Assembly (NCBI RefSeq): GCF_008728635.1
Contig: NZ_CP044285.1
Span: forward strand, 1,426,001-1,490,000
DNA length: 64,000 nt
From: Hymenobacter baengnokdamensis
GTDB taxonomy: Bacteria; Bacteroidota; Bacteroidia; Cytophagales; Hymenobacteraceae
Reading direction: 5' to 3'
Part shown: piece after piece, positions 45,362 through 51,557 of the stretch
Position numbering within the stretch: position 1 is the first letter of the stretch
How the letters are laid out: the number at the start of each line of letters is the position of its first letter
Made by a program: the position numbers and the translations under genes
Notes under the pieces: model-generated
What the model saw: the letters and a program-made list of their open reading frames with translations, nothing else
Database searches by the model: none
Told to the model about the DNA's origin: nothing

Positions 45362-45467
45362 AATTGCTAACCAGCGAATCGAAGAGTTAGTGAGCAAATC
45401 AGAAAAGTCGCGGCTAAAGAGCCAAAAACTTTCTGGTATGGACAAGGTCTACTTCTGCTCAAAGTAG
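45294..45467 (+). CDS. 57-residue basic protein overlapping the protease gene
   Basis: A short gene in a different frame from the protease, starting MKTTAKQTILSELLLLDPSAKIRIANQRIEELVSK and ending YFCSK. AAGGAGA at 45281-45287 is a good ribosome binding site 6 nt before the ATG, rare in this window. It overlaps the protease gene by 68 nt and extends 106 nt past its stop. The protein is helical and basic; the family is unknown. The overlap suggests a coupled partner of the protease. Confidence 0.6.
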   Translation: MKTTAKQTILSELLLLDPSAKIRIANQRIEELVSKSEKSRLKSQKLSGMDKVYFCSK

Positions 45468-45491
45468 TATTTATCCAAGACTTGAATAATA

Positions 45492-45613
45492 GCATCCCCA
45501 GCCGCTGCCGCCCCCGGTAGCGGCTGACGTGTTTTCGGGGGCTCGCGGGCGGGGCGCACTTGGTACCTTAGCCGCCTGGAAACGCCGGCTTCGGCGGCGG
45601 GCTAGCGGGGCGG
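45492..45613 (+). repeat. Cassette repeat copy R1 (terminator plus promoter)
   Basis: A 122-bp unit. The first part is a hairpin (AGCCGCT at 45500-45506, AGCGGCT at 45519-45525) followed by GTGTTTTC, terminator-like. Then come GGCGCACTTGGTACCTTAG, a small hairpin CGCCGGCTTCGGCG and GGGCTAGCGGGGCGG, directly joined to the -7 element of the next gene. It differs from copy R3 at only four positions over about 121 bp. Confidence 0.88.
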
Positions 45614-45621
45614 TACATTTG
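45614..45621 (+). promoter_or_regulatory. -7 element abutting gene A1
   Basis: TACATTTG lies 3 nt before the ATG of A1; a leaderless mRNA is predicted. Confidence 0.6.
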
Positions 45622-45624
45622 TAT

Positions 45625-45909
45625 ATGTTTGAAAGCTACGAAGTCGATTTCGGCAAAGTCAACCTCAACTGGGCGCACAACGTCCGTATTGAGTTGGAGG
45701 AATTGAACGAGCTATTGGAATTATCAGCCCAAGCCTGGCTGTATATAAGCGAAGGCGGCGAGTATGAAATCACTGGCTACACGAAGCTGCATAAGTTCGT
45801 GACCGTTACCTTCACGCTGACCGAACACACTGTAGTAGTTGAATCCGTAAATCTCCCCAGCTATGGCCGAATTAGAGAAGTCGTCATTAATCAATTCCTC
45901 GCCGCTTAG
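45625..45909 (+). CDS. Cassette gene A1, unknown family
   Basis: A 94-residue acidic protein, MFESYEVDFGKVNLNWAHN... Its paralogue A2 at 47982 shares DFGK(V/L)NLNW, IEL-E, E(I/V)TGYT, KF and VNLPSY in the same order (roughly 45% identity by eye). Beta-type sequence predominates. The ATG at 45625 is supported by the conserved distance to the promoter and by identity of the first residues in both copies (MF). It does not match any toxin or antitoxin family I know. Gene B1 overlaps its end by 47 nt. Confidence 0.72.
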   Translation: MFESYEVDFGKVNLNWAHNVRIELEELNELLELSAQAWLYISEGGEYEITGYTKLHKFVTVTFTLTEHTVVVESVNLPSYGRIREVVINQFLAA

Positions 45910-46057
45910 GCCAGCTGATTACACTAGCCGAGGCGAGTTGGTAGAAGAAGCGGAGCGTCGGCACGTAAGCGGCCCCCTTACGCGGGAACAGTTTCTGGCA
46001 TTTTTGCTAAAAACTGGTAAGGTGCCACCCGGTACCGCACTAAAGCAAGCATCGTAA
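45863..46057 (+). CDS. Cassette gene B1, unknown family
   Basis: A 64-residue protein. Its C-terminal half RRHVSGPLTREQFLAFLLKTGKVPPGTALKQAS resembles the B2 protein (SGPLT, LFAYLKKMGKLPP, KQAS). It starts 238 nt after A1, in the +1 frame, exactly as B2 does relative to A2, inside the codons for LPSY. Expression by translational coupling to A1 is likely. Function unknown; a two-gene toxin-antitoxin or inhibitor arrangement is one possibility. Confidence 0.68.
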   Translation: MAELEKSSLINSSPLRPADYTSRGELVEEAERRHVSGPLTREQFLAFLLKTGKVPPGTALKQAS

Positions 46058-46064
46058 GTTTTCC

Positions 46065-46129
46065 CGGCCGCTGCCGCCCCCGGTAGCGGCTGCCGTGTTT
46101 TTGGAGGCTAGCGGGTGGGGCGAAACTTG
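46065..46129 (+). repeat. Cassette repeat copy R2 (5' part only)
   Basis: GGCCGCTGCCGCCCCCGGTAGCGGC, GTGTTTTTGG, GGCTAGCGGGTGGGGCG are preserved; the downstream GGTACCTTAG part is replaced by an unrelated promoter. The hairpin would end transcription of A1-B1. Confidence 0.8.
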
Positions 46130-46156
46130 TTTTCGTGGCCAGCCGTTCTATATTTG
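46127..46156 (+). promoter_or_regulatory. Promoter of the small RNA/Abi_2 unit
   Basis: TTG (46127-46129), 19 nt, then TATATTTG (46149-46156): a full Bacteroidota consensus promoter. The start of transcription is expected near 46161. Confidence 0.75.
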
Positions 46157-46160
46157 CAAC

Positions 46161-46220
46161 AACAAAACCCGCCACGCCTCTAGGTTTCACGACTTACGCG
46201 CACCAGGCGGGTTATTTTTT
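46161..46220 (+). ncRNA. Probable small structured RNA upstream of the Abi_2 gene
   Basis: AACCCGCC (46166-46173) pairs with GGCGGGTT (46206-46213), enclosing 32 nt, and TATTTTTT follows, a terminator-like end. The element begins right after a consensus promoter and ends 9 nt before the Abi_2 ATG. Abi_2-type genes in other bacteria have, as I recall, been reported with small RNAs upstream; I cannot check this. An alternative is an attenuator in the Abi_2 leader. Confidence 0.5.
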
Positions 46221-46228
46221 GCCCTTTT

Positions 46229-47137
46229 ATGAAGTATAGAAAGCCCGCGCTGACGCTAACTGACCAAGTGAGTCTGTTGGTAAGCCGAGGCTTGCAGATT
46301 GCCAATGTAGGCGCTGCCGAGCGGGAACTGGGACGTCTGAGCTACTATCGCTTAGCGGGGTACTTTCTTTACTTTCAAGGGGGTGCTGGGCACCAGTTTC
46401 GGGCAGGCACTACGCTGGAAGAAGTACTGGACCTTGACCATTTCGATGAGGCGTTGCGCCTTCTGCTCTTCAAGGGAATAGTGCCGATTGAAATTGCGCT
46501 ACGTGCGCAGCTGGCTTATCAGGGGGCACTGAAAGCGGGGCCGTTCTGGTACAAGGACCGGCAGTATACGCTAGGCCGGCGCGACCATAAGGGCCAGGAT
46601 ATTCACAACGGCAACATCCGGCACATTCGTAAGGAAGTGAAGCGCTCGGGCGAAACGTTTATTCAGCACTACTATCATACGTATTCGTCGCCCGCGCTTC
46701 CACCTGCCTGGATGGTGTTTGAGGTGGTTTCGTTCGGTACACTCTCAAAAGTGCTCAGTCATTTGCGCCCGGCTATTACCAACGATGTAGCTCGATTTTT
46801 TGGCGTGGGCCAGCCAGTATTGGTGAGTTGGATAACGGCTTTATGCAGCTTGCGTAATCGCTGCGCACACCACAGCCGCACCTGGAACCGTAAGCTGACT
46901 GTAAAGCCAGTGCTATCTATAAAGGCAGCAAACACTTGGCTAACTGCCGTTCCTCAGACGAATGCCAATCTGTATGGTCTGCTAGCATGTCTTGTTTACT
47001 TGTTGCGGGCAGTTGATGAGCAAAAGGGTACTGCTTTTATACAGGAAATGAAGGCACTATTCAGCACGTTTGCCTCCGTACCTGTGCAGGCAATGGGTTT
47101 TCCAGTGGGGTGGGAACAGGAAGCCTTGTGGCAGTAA
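46229..47137 (+). CDS. Abi_2-family (AbiD/AbiF-like) abortive infection protein
   Basis: A 302-residue protein. ALTLTDQVSLLVSRGLQIANVGAAERELGRLSYYRLAGYFLYF and FDEALRLLLFKGIVPIEIALRAQLAYQ match the Abi_2 N-terminal part; WMVFEVVSFGTLSKVLSHLRP and ALCSLRNRCAHHSRTWNRKL hold a RxxxxH-type HEPN RNase motif. Members abort phage infection, probably by cutting RNA. It occupies one unit of the repeat-flanked array, preceded by a probable small RNA. Confidence 0.88.
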   Translation: MKYRKPALTLTDQVSLLVSRGLQIANVGAAERELGRLSYYRLAGYFLYFQGGAGHQFRAGTTLEEVLDLDHFDEALRLLLFKGIVPIEIALRAQLAYQGALKAGPFWYKDRQYTLGRRDHKGQDIHNGNIRHIRKEVKRSGETFIQHYYHTYSSPALPPAWMVFEVVSFGTLSKVLSHLRPAITNDVARFFGVGQPVLVSWITALCSLRNRCAHHSRTWNRKLTVKPVLSIKAANTWLTAVPQTNANLYGLLACLVYLLRAVDEQKGTAFIQEMKALFSTFASVPVQAMGFPVGWEQEALWQ

Positions 47138-47143
47138 CACTAA

Positions 47144-47264
47144 GCATCCCCAGCCGCTGCCGCCCCCGGTAGCGGCTGCCGTGTTTTTGGGGCTAGCGGG
47201 CGGGGCGCACTTGGTACCTTAGCCGCCTGGAAACGCCGGCTTCGGCGGCGGGCTAGCGGGGCGG
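47144..47264 (+). repeat. Cassette repeat copy R3
   Basis: Full-length unit nearly identical to R1, including GCATCCCC at its left edge, the AGCCGCT/AGCGGCT hairpin, TTGGTACCTTAGCCGCC, CGCCGGCTTCGGCG and GGGCTAGCGGGGCGG. It lies between the Abi_2 stop and the DUF6883 gene. Confidence 0.88.
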
Positions 47265-47272
47265 TAGTTTTG
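47265..47272 (+). promoter_or_regulatory. -7 element abutting the DUF6883 gene
   Basis: TAGTTTTG lies 4 nt before the ATG at 47277, predicting a leaderless transcript. Confidence 0.6.
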
Positions 47273-47276
47273 CCGC

Positions 47277-47612
47277 ATGACGCTTCACGACAAGCCGCTA
47301 GTTGGGGCACCCAATAAGGTGCAGGATTACTTGCTGAATCCTGACCACCCGGTTGGCGGGGCCAAGGCGCGGTTCTTCCTAGGTATAGGGTATTCGCGGC
47401 AGCACTACGAGCAACTGATAGCCGACTTGGTAGCGCACGGCCACAGCGGTACCGTGACGGAGGAAAAAGCGTCGCCCTACGGCGTTAAGTTTGTGGTAGA
47501 TGGCCCGCTGCTAGCCCCCAACGGCCGAGAGTACCCCATCCGAACCGTGTGGATGGAACAATCACCGGGTATCCACGTTTTGCTAATCACCGCCCACTTA
47601 CTAGACCGCTGA
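47277..47612 (+). CDS. DUF6883-like protein
   Basis: A 111-residue protein: LVGAPNKVQDYLLNPDHPVGGAKARFFLGIGYSRQHYEQLIADLV and GVKFVVDGPLLAPNGREYPIRTVWM...GIHVLLITAHLL are typical of the DUF6883 family, also found as toxin-like C-terminal domains. The stop overlaps the next start (TGATG). Likely the effector half of a two-gene module, which is an inference. Confidence 0.8.
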   Translation: MTLHDKPLVGAPNKVQDYLLNPDHPVGGAKARFFLGIGYSRQHYEQLIADLVAHGHSGTVTEEKASPYGVKFVVDGPLLAPNGREYPIRTVWMEQSPGIHVLLITAHLLDR

Positions 47613-47830
47613 TGAAACCCTTCGTTGAACTAGACACTGTGCAGCTGCAAAAAGACCACCTCGAATGTGGATTGGCAGCGGGCGCGCTTGGTACAGTTGT
47701 GTTAGTGCATGCCCAAGGCGAGGCCTACGAAGTAGAGTTTATTGGCCTTGATGGGCACACGCAAGCTGTGCTAACTCTGCCCGCCGCTGAAGTGGCCGCC
47801 ATCGCGCAGCCGTGGCGGCAGGTTGCTTAA
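47612..47830 (+). CDS. DUF4926-like protein, probable partner of DUF6883
   Basis: A 72-residue protein: FVELDTVQLQKDHLECGLAAGALGTVVLVHAQGEAYEVEFIGLDGHTQAVLTLPAAEV, an SH3-like beta fold fitting DUF4926. DUF4926 and DUF6883 genes are often adjacent. The TGATG overlap indicates translational coupling. It may be the antitoxin-like half. Confidence 0.82.
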   Translation: MKPFVELDTVQLQKDHLECGLAAGALGTVVLVHAQGEAYEVEFIGLDGHTQAVLTLPAAEVAAIAQPWRQVA

Positions 47831-47853
47831 TCCGCATCTGAATTCTTAAGTTT

Positions 47854-47969
47854 CTCAGCCGCTGCCGCCCCCGGTAGCGGCTGCCGTGTTTTCGGGGCTC
47901 GCGGGCAAGGCGCACTTGGTAACTTAGCCGCATGGAAACTCCGGCTTCGGCGGTGGGCTAGTAGGATGG
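47854..47969 (+). repeat. Cassette repeat copy R4
   Basis: The unit is complete but more diverged: AGCCGCTGCCGCCCCCGGTAGCGGCT hairpin, GTGTTTTCGGGGCTCGCGGGC, GCGCACTTGGTAACTTAGCCGC, CCGGCTTCGGCGG and GGGCTAGTAGGATGG. It separates the DUF4926 gene from A2. Confidence 0.85.
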
Positions 47970-47977
47970 TAGCTTTG
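47970..47977 (+). promoter_or_regulatory. -7 element abutting gene A2
   Basis: TAGCTTTG lies 4 nt before the ATG of A2. Confidence 0.6.
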
Positions 47978-47981
47978 CGCT

Positions 47982-48272
47982 ATGTTCACGAACTACGATA
48001 TTGACTTTGGTAAGCTCAATTTGAATTGGCTACATAGCGTCAGTATTGAGCTAGATGAGATAACCAACCTGATAGAAGTATCGGAGCGTGCCCAAACGTA
48101 TCTACAGGCCAATGGGCAAATTGAGGTAACCGGCTACACGAACCGCCGCAAGTTTATTTCCGTTATTTTACCCATCACCGGGCAGCAGCTCGTTGTCGAT
48201 GACGTAAACCTCCCTAGTTATGAAACCATCCAAGACGTTATCCTCCGACGACTCGCCGAAGAAACCGAGTGA
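47982..48272 (+). CDS. Cassette gene A2, paralogue of A1
   Basis: A 96-residue protein, MFTNYDIDFGKLNLNWLHSVSIELDEITNLIEVSERAQ..., colinear with A1 and sharing the DFGK-NLNW, TGYT and VNLPSY motifs. It is preceded by the same repeat and promoter layout and followed by an overlapping B gene. The family is unknown; conservation of the start region and of length supports a real gene. Confidence 0.73.
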   Translation: MFTNYDIDFGKLNLNWLHSVSIELDEITNLIEVSERAQTYLQANGQIEVTGYTNRRKFISVILPITGQQLVVDDVNLPSYETIQDVILRRLAEETE

Positions 48273-48411
48273 GCTCTCGATGAATGGCAAAACCCCCGAA
48301 GAATGGGAAGCGGGCCGCATCAGCGGGCCGCTTACTAAACGCGAGCTATTTGCCTATTTGAAGAAGATGGGCAAATTGCCACCAACTGCCGAGTACAAGC
48401 AGGCTTCGTAG
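48220..48411 (+). CDS. Cassette gene B2, paralogue of B1
   Basis: A 63-residue protein ending RISGPLTKRELFAYLKKMGKLPPTAEYKQAS, similar to B1. It begins 238 nt after A2 in the +1 frame with a 53-nt overlap. An internal ATG at 48280, just after the A2 stop, is an alternative start, but B1 has no matching Met, so the longer form is favoured. Confidence 0.68.
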   Translation: MKPSKTLSSDDSPKKPSELSMNGKTPEEWEAGRISGPLTKRELFAYLKKMGKLPPTAEYKQAS

Positions 48412-48432
48412 CTTAATTATTGGTTGCCTCAC

Positions 48433-48508
48433 CAGCCGCTGCCGCCTCGGCAGCGGCTGGCGTGTTTTTGGGGGCTAGCGGGCCGGGCGCACTTTATACC
48501 TTAGTCGC
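48433..48508 (+). repeat. Cassette repeat copy R5 (5' two thirds)
   Basis: CAGCCGCTGCCGCCTCGGCAGCGGCTG hairpin, GTGTTTTTGGGGGCTAGCGGG and GCGCACTTTATACCTTAGTCGC are retained; the CCGGCTTCGGCGG hairpin and the start-abutting promoter are not. It lies before the metallo-hydrolase gene. Confidence 0.8.
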
Positions 48509-48549
48509 TCTTAGCTTAGCTGCCAGAAAGCCAGTAACTACCCGCTATT

Positions 48550-49272
48550 ATGAAACAGATTAGCAAGCAGCTCTACCAAATCAGCCTGGGCGCATCCAAT
48601 GCCTTTGTAATCGAAGACAAGGACTTGACACTGGTCGATACCGGCGTGCCGGGCAGCACCGAGAAGCTGTTTGCGGCTATCCGCAAGGGAGGTAAAAATC
48701 CGGACGCCATCAAGCAGATTATTCTTACGCACTGGCACCCCGACCATGCCGGCAGCGCGGCCGACCTAAAACAGCGCCTGGGGGCCCGCGTGTATGCACA
48801 CGCCGATGAGGCAGCCGCCCTGGAGCAAGGAGGAGCCGAGCGGCCCCGCTACCTGACCCCAGGCGTAAGGAATTGGCTGATTTTTAACATCTTTATTAAG
48901 AAAGTGGCGCGGGCAATTCCTGCCGTGAAAATAGACGAGCGGGTGGCTGACAACGACGTGATTCCGGTGGCGGGCGGCGTGCGCGTCATTCATACGCCGG
49001 GGCACAGCGCGGGGCACATCGCCTTGCTGCTGGAGCAGGATGGGGTGCTGATTGCCGGGGATATCTGCGCCAATATGTCGGGGCTGGCCTACAGCACCGT
49101 GTACGAGGATATGGCGCTGGGCCGGCAGAGCATTTTGAAAGCTGCCGGGTTTTCGTTTGACCAAGCCGTTTTTGGGCACGGCAGCCCCGTGACCAAGCAG
49201 GCCAATGCGAAGCTGAAAGAGAAGTTTCAACAGCCCAACCCCTTTGCGGGGAAGCCGCTGAAGCCTGTTTAA
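48550..49272 (+). CDS. Metallo-beta-lactamase-fold hydrolase
   Basis: A 240-residue protein. HWHPDH at residues 61-66 is the HxHxDH metal-binding motif; VIHTPGHSAGHIALLLEQDGVLIAGDICAN and QAVFGHGSPV supply the other ligands. Substrate unknown; glyoxalase II-like and lactonase-like enzymes are possible. Its base composition is like the core genome. Confidence 0.88.
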   Translation: MKQISKQLYQISLGASNAFVIEDKDLTLVDTGVPGSTEKLFAAIRKGGKNPDAIKQIILTHWHPDHAGSAADLKQRLGARVYAHADEAAALEQGGAERPRYLTPGVRNWLIFNIFIKKVARAIPAVKIDERVADNDVIPVAGGVRVIHTPGHSAGHIALLLEQDGVLIAGDICANMSGLAYSTVYEDMALGRQSILKAAGFSFDQAVFGHGSPVTKQANAKLKEKFQQPNPFAGKPLKPV

Positions 49273-49299
49273 GCCATACCACAACAGCGAGCTGCGGCT

Positions 49300-49457
49300 A
49301 GCCGTTGCTATGTCTGGTAGCGGCTGGAGTGTTTGCATGGGAGTAGGAGAGTGGGGTAAGTACTAGCAAGCACCAGCCTTGGCCGCCTACCCACGCAGTA
49401 GCTGTGGCGCCTGGTTTAGCGCCCCGATGGCATGGGGCAGAGCCCCGCGCCATCGGG
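49300..49457 (+). repeat. Degenerate repeat copy R6 and a second hairpin
   Basis: AGCCG...GGTAGCGGCTGGAGTGTTTG at 49300-49335 is a diverged relic of the repeat hairpin. Further on, CCCGATGGC (49423-49431) pairs with GCCATCGGG (49449-49457), with an inner GGGGC/GCCCC stem. The 235-bp gap has no gene. Confidence 0.5.
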
Positions 49458-49507
49458 AGCCATTGAGATTTGGTTATTTACCCGCGCAGTAGTTTTGGTG
49501 CCTGCCT

Positions 49508-50092
49508 ATGCACCCGTTGCTTGCTTACCTGCGCCGCTTCGTGCCCACCCTCACCGAGGCCGAGTGGCAACTGCTAGCCGGGGCCGTGCGCCCGGCCCAC
49601 GTGGCGCGGGGCCAGCACTTTGTGCAGGCCGGCAACTACCGGCCCGAAATAGCCCTGCTGCTCCAGGGCTCTTGTCGGCTGTACTACCTGCGCCCGAGTG
49701 GCGAGGAGCGCACCACCTATTTCTTCTTCGAAAACCACCTGCTGGCCGACTACCTGAGCTGCCTGCTGGGCCAGCCGAGCCAGCTCAACATTCAGGCCCT
49801 GACCGATACGGACCTGGTGGTGTTCGATTACGCGGTGCTGCGGCAGCTCTACGACGAGTGCCCGGCCTACGAGCGGTTTGGCCGGGTGCTGGCCGAGTAC
49901 CACCTGCTGGGCACCGATGCCCGCCTCACCGAGCAGCTGATACTCTCGCCCGAGGAGCGCTACCGGGCGCTGCTGGCCAGCGGCAAAACCAAGATTCTGG
50001 AGCGCATTCCGCAGCACCTGGTGGCCAATTACCTCGGCGTCACGCCCGTGTCGCTGAGCCGCATTCGGGCGCGGGTGGCGCGGGGGCGCTAG
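49508..50092 (+). CDS. Crp/Fnr-family transcriptional regulator
   Basis: A 194-residue regulator with a cyclic-nucleotide-binding-like beta-barrel (residues 20-110; FVQAGNYRPEIALLLQGSCRLYYLRPSGEERTTYFFFENH) and a C-terminal helix-turn-helix (LERIPQHLVANYLGVTPVSLSRIRARV). The ligand is unknown. TAGTTTTG at 49490-49497 lies 10 nt before the ATG. Confidence 0.88.
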   Translation: MHPLLAYLRRFVPTLTEAEWQLLAGAVRPAHVARGQHFVQAGNYRPEIALLLQGSCRLYYLRPSGEERTTYFFFENHLLADYLSCLLGQPSQLNIQALTDTDLVVFDYAVLRQLYDECPAYERFGRVLAEYHLLGTDARLTEQLILSPEERYRALLASGKTKILERIPQHLVANYLGVTPVSLSRIRARVARGR

Positions 50093-50130
50093 GGGTGGGG
50101 CGCTGGATTTTCTTAGCTTTTGTTATCGTC

Positions 50131-50158
50131 GGGGGGCTAGCGAGGGGCGGAATTTTGG
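50131..50158 (+). repeat. Tail fragment of the cassette repeat
   Basis: GGGGCTAGCGAGGGGCGGAATTTTG resembles the 3' end of R1/R3 (GGGCTAGCGGGGCGGTAGTTTTG). It lies upstream of the DUF4260 gene and may retain the promoter. Confidence 0.5.
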
Positions 50159-50196
50159 GTATTGATTTTCACCATCCAATTCCCCCGATTACTCCC

Positions 50197-50607
50197 ATGA
50201 AATCGCTGCTGAAACTTGAAGAGCTGGCCGAAATGCTGCTGGCCGGGTTTGTGTTCGCCCACCTGCCCGTTGCCTGGTGGGTGCTGCCCGCCACTTTTCT
50301 GCTGCCCGACCTGAGCATGCTGGGCTACCTGGCCGGCCCGCGGGTGGGCGCCGCCAGCTACAACCTGGTGCATCACAAGGCCACGGCAATAGCCGTAGGC
50401 GTAGCGGGGTGGCTGCTGGGGCTGCCCCTACTGGTGCTGGCCGGCACGGTGCTGCTGTTTCACAGCGCCTTCGACCGGCTGCTGGGCTACGGCCTCAAAT
50501 ACGCCACCGCTTTCCAGGATACGCACCTGGGCCGGGTGGGCAAAGCGCCCGCCGCGACTAGCCCAGCCGCATCGGCCCTACATTTGGGCTATGCAGACGC
50601 TCACTAG
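50197..50607 (+). CDS. DUF4260 family membrane protein
   Basis: A 136-residue protein: MKSLLKLEELAEMLLAGFVFAHLPVAWWVLPATFLLPDLSMLGYLAGPRVGAASYNLVHHKATAIAVGVAGWLLG, with three to four hydrophobic segments, matches DUF4260. A long open frame continues upstream through the Crp gene but in a non-coding phase, so ATG 50197 is used. Its end overlaps the AraC gene start by 17 nt. Confidence 0.83.
   Translation: MKSLLKLEELAEMLLAGFVFAHLPVAWWVLPATFLLPDLSMLGYLAGPRVGAASYNLVHHKATAIAVGVAGWLLGLPLLVLAGTVLLFHSAFDRLLGYGLKYATAFQDTHLGRVGKAPAATSPAASALHLGYADAH
50579..50586 (+). promoter_or_regulatory. -7 element abutting the AraC-type gene
   Basis: TACATTTG inside the end of the DUF4260 gene lies 4 nt before the AraC ATG, again predicting a leaderless mRNA. 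Confidence 0.55.
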
Positions 50608-51481
50608 CCGGCCGCCGATACCTATATACCCGTTTGAGCCAGACGAGCTAAGCGGGAGCAGCTGCTTCTCCCTCGTGCGCTCGGAAGGTGAGCTGCCCTA
50701 CGAGGCCGACGTGCTGCTGCCGCACCGCAAGGCCTACTATATGCTGGTATTTACGAAGCGTACGCGCGGCCGGCACTGGGTCGATGCCGTGCCCTACGTG
50801 CGCCAGGACCACGCGCTGTACTTTTCGAGTCCCAGCCAGCTGCTGGTGAAGGAGGAGCCGACGCCCTTCTGGGGCACCCGGCTCCAGTTCACGAAGGAGT
50901 TTTTGGCCTTGCAGCAAAACGCGGCCCTGCGCAGCCTGCCACTCATCCAGAACCCGCACCACGGACACGAATTGCGCCTGCCCGCGGCCGATGAAGCCGT
51001 GGTAGACGACCTGCTGCTGAAGCTCGAAGCCGAGTACCAGCGCCCCGGCGAGTGGCAGCACCAGCTGCTGAGCGCCTACCTGCTGGTGCTGCTCACCTAC
51101 CTGAGCCGGCTGTACACGGAGCAGTTTCCGGGCGGCGAGCCCTCGGCCGACCAGCGGCTGCTAAAAGCTTACCAGGCCCATATCGAGGAAAATTTCCGCG
51201 AACTGCACGAGGTGGGTGCCTACGCCGAGCTGCTGCACATTTCGGCGGGGCACCTGAGCGAGGTGGTGAAGGCCCAGAGCGGGAAGTCGGCCATCAAGCA
51301 CCTGCACGAGCGCCTGGTGCTGGAAGCCAAGCGCCTGCTGTTTTACACGCCGCAGTCGCTCAAAGAGCTGGCCTTCGACCTGGGCTTTTCGGATGCCTCG
51401 TACTTCAACCGCTTTTTCAAGCGCGAAACCGGCCAGACGCCGGCCGAGTACCGGGTCAGCATCCGCAAAATGTACCAGTAG
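50591..51481 (+). CDS. AraC-family transcriptional regulator
   Basis: A 296-residue regulator: N-terminal cupin-like sensing domain (about 1-170) and a C-terminal double helix-turn-helix (LLKAYQAHIEENFRELHEVGAYAELLHISAGHLSEVVKAQSGKSAIKHLHERLVLEAKRLLFYTPQSLKELAFDLGFSDASYFNRFFKRETGQTPAEYR). The following SDR gene on the same strand may be a target. Confidence 0.92.
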   Translation: MQTLTSRPPIPIYPFEPDELSGSSCFSLVRSEGELPYEADVLLPHRKAYYMLVFTKRTRGRHWVDAVPYVRQDHALYFSSPSQLLVKEEPTPFWGTRLQFTKEFLALQQNAALRSLPLIQNPHHGHELRLPAADEAVVDDLLLKLEAEYQRPGEWQHQLLSAYLLVLLTYLSRLYTEQFPGGEPSADQRLLKAYQAHIEENFRELHEVGAYAELLHISAGHLSEVVKAQSGKSAIKHLHERLVLEAKRLLFYTPQSLKELAFDLGFSDASYFNRFFKRETGQTPAEYRVSIRKMYQ

Positions 51482-51557
51482 TACCGCGAAATGGGTGCCA
51501 GCCGCGCCGCCAGGGTAGGGTAATTTTGTGCTGTTAATTATTTGACTAACAGCAACC

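Noticed and set aside
45492..47969. The repeats as integron attC sites.
   Set aside because: No paired RYYYAAC/GTTRRRY core sites and no integrase gene were found; the first hairpin looks like a terminator and the end like a promoter.
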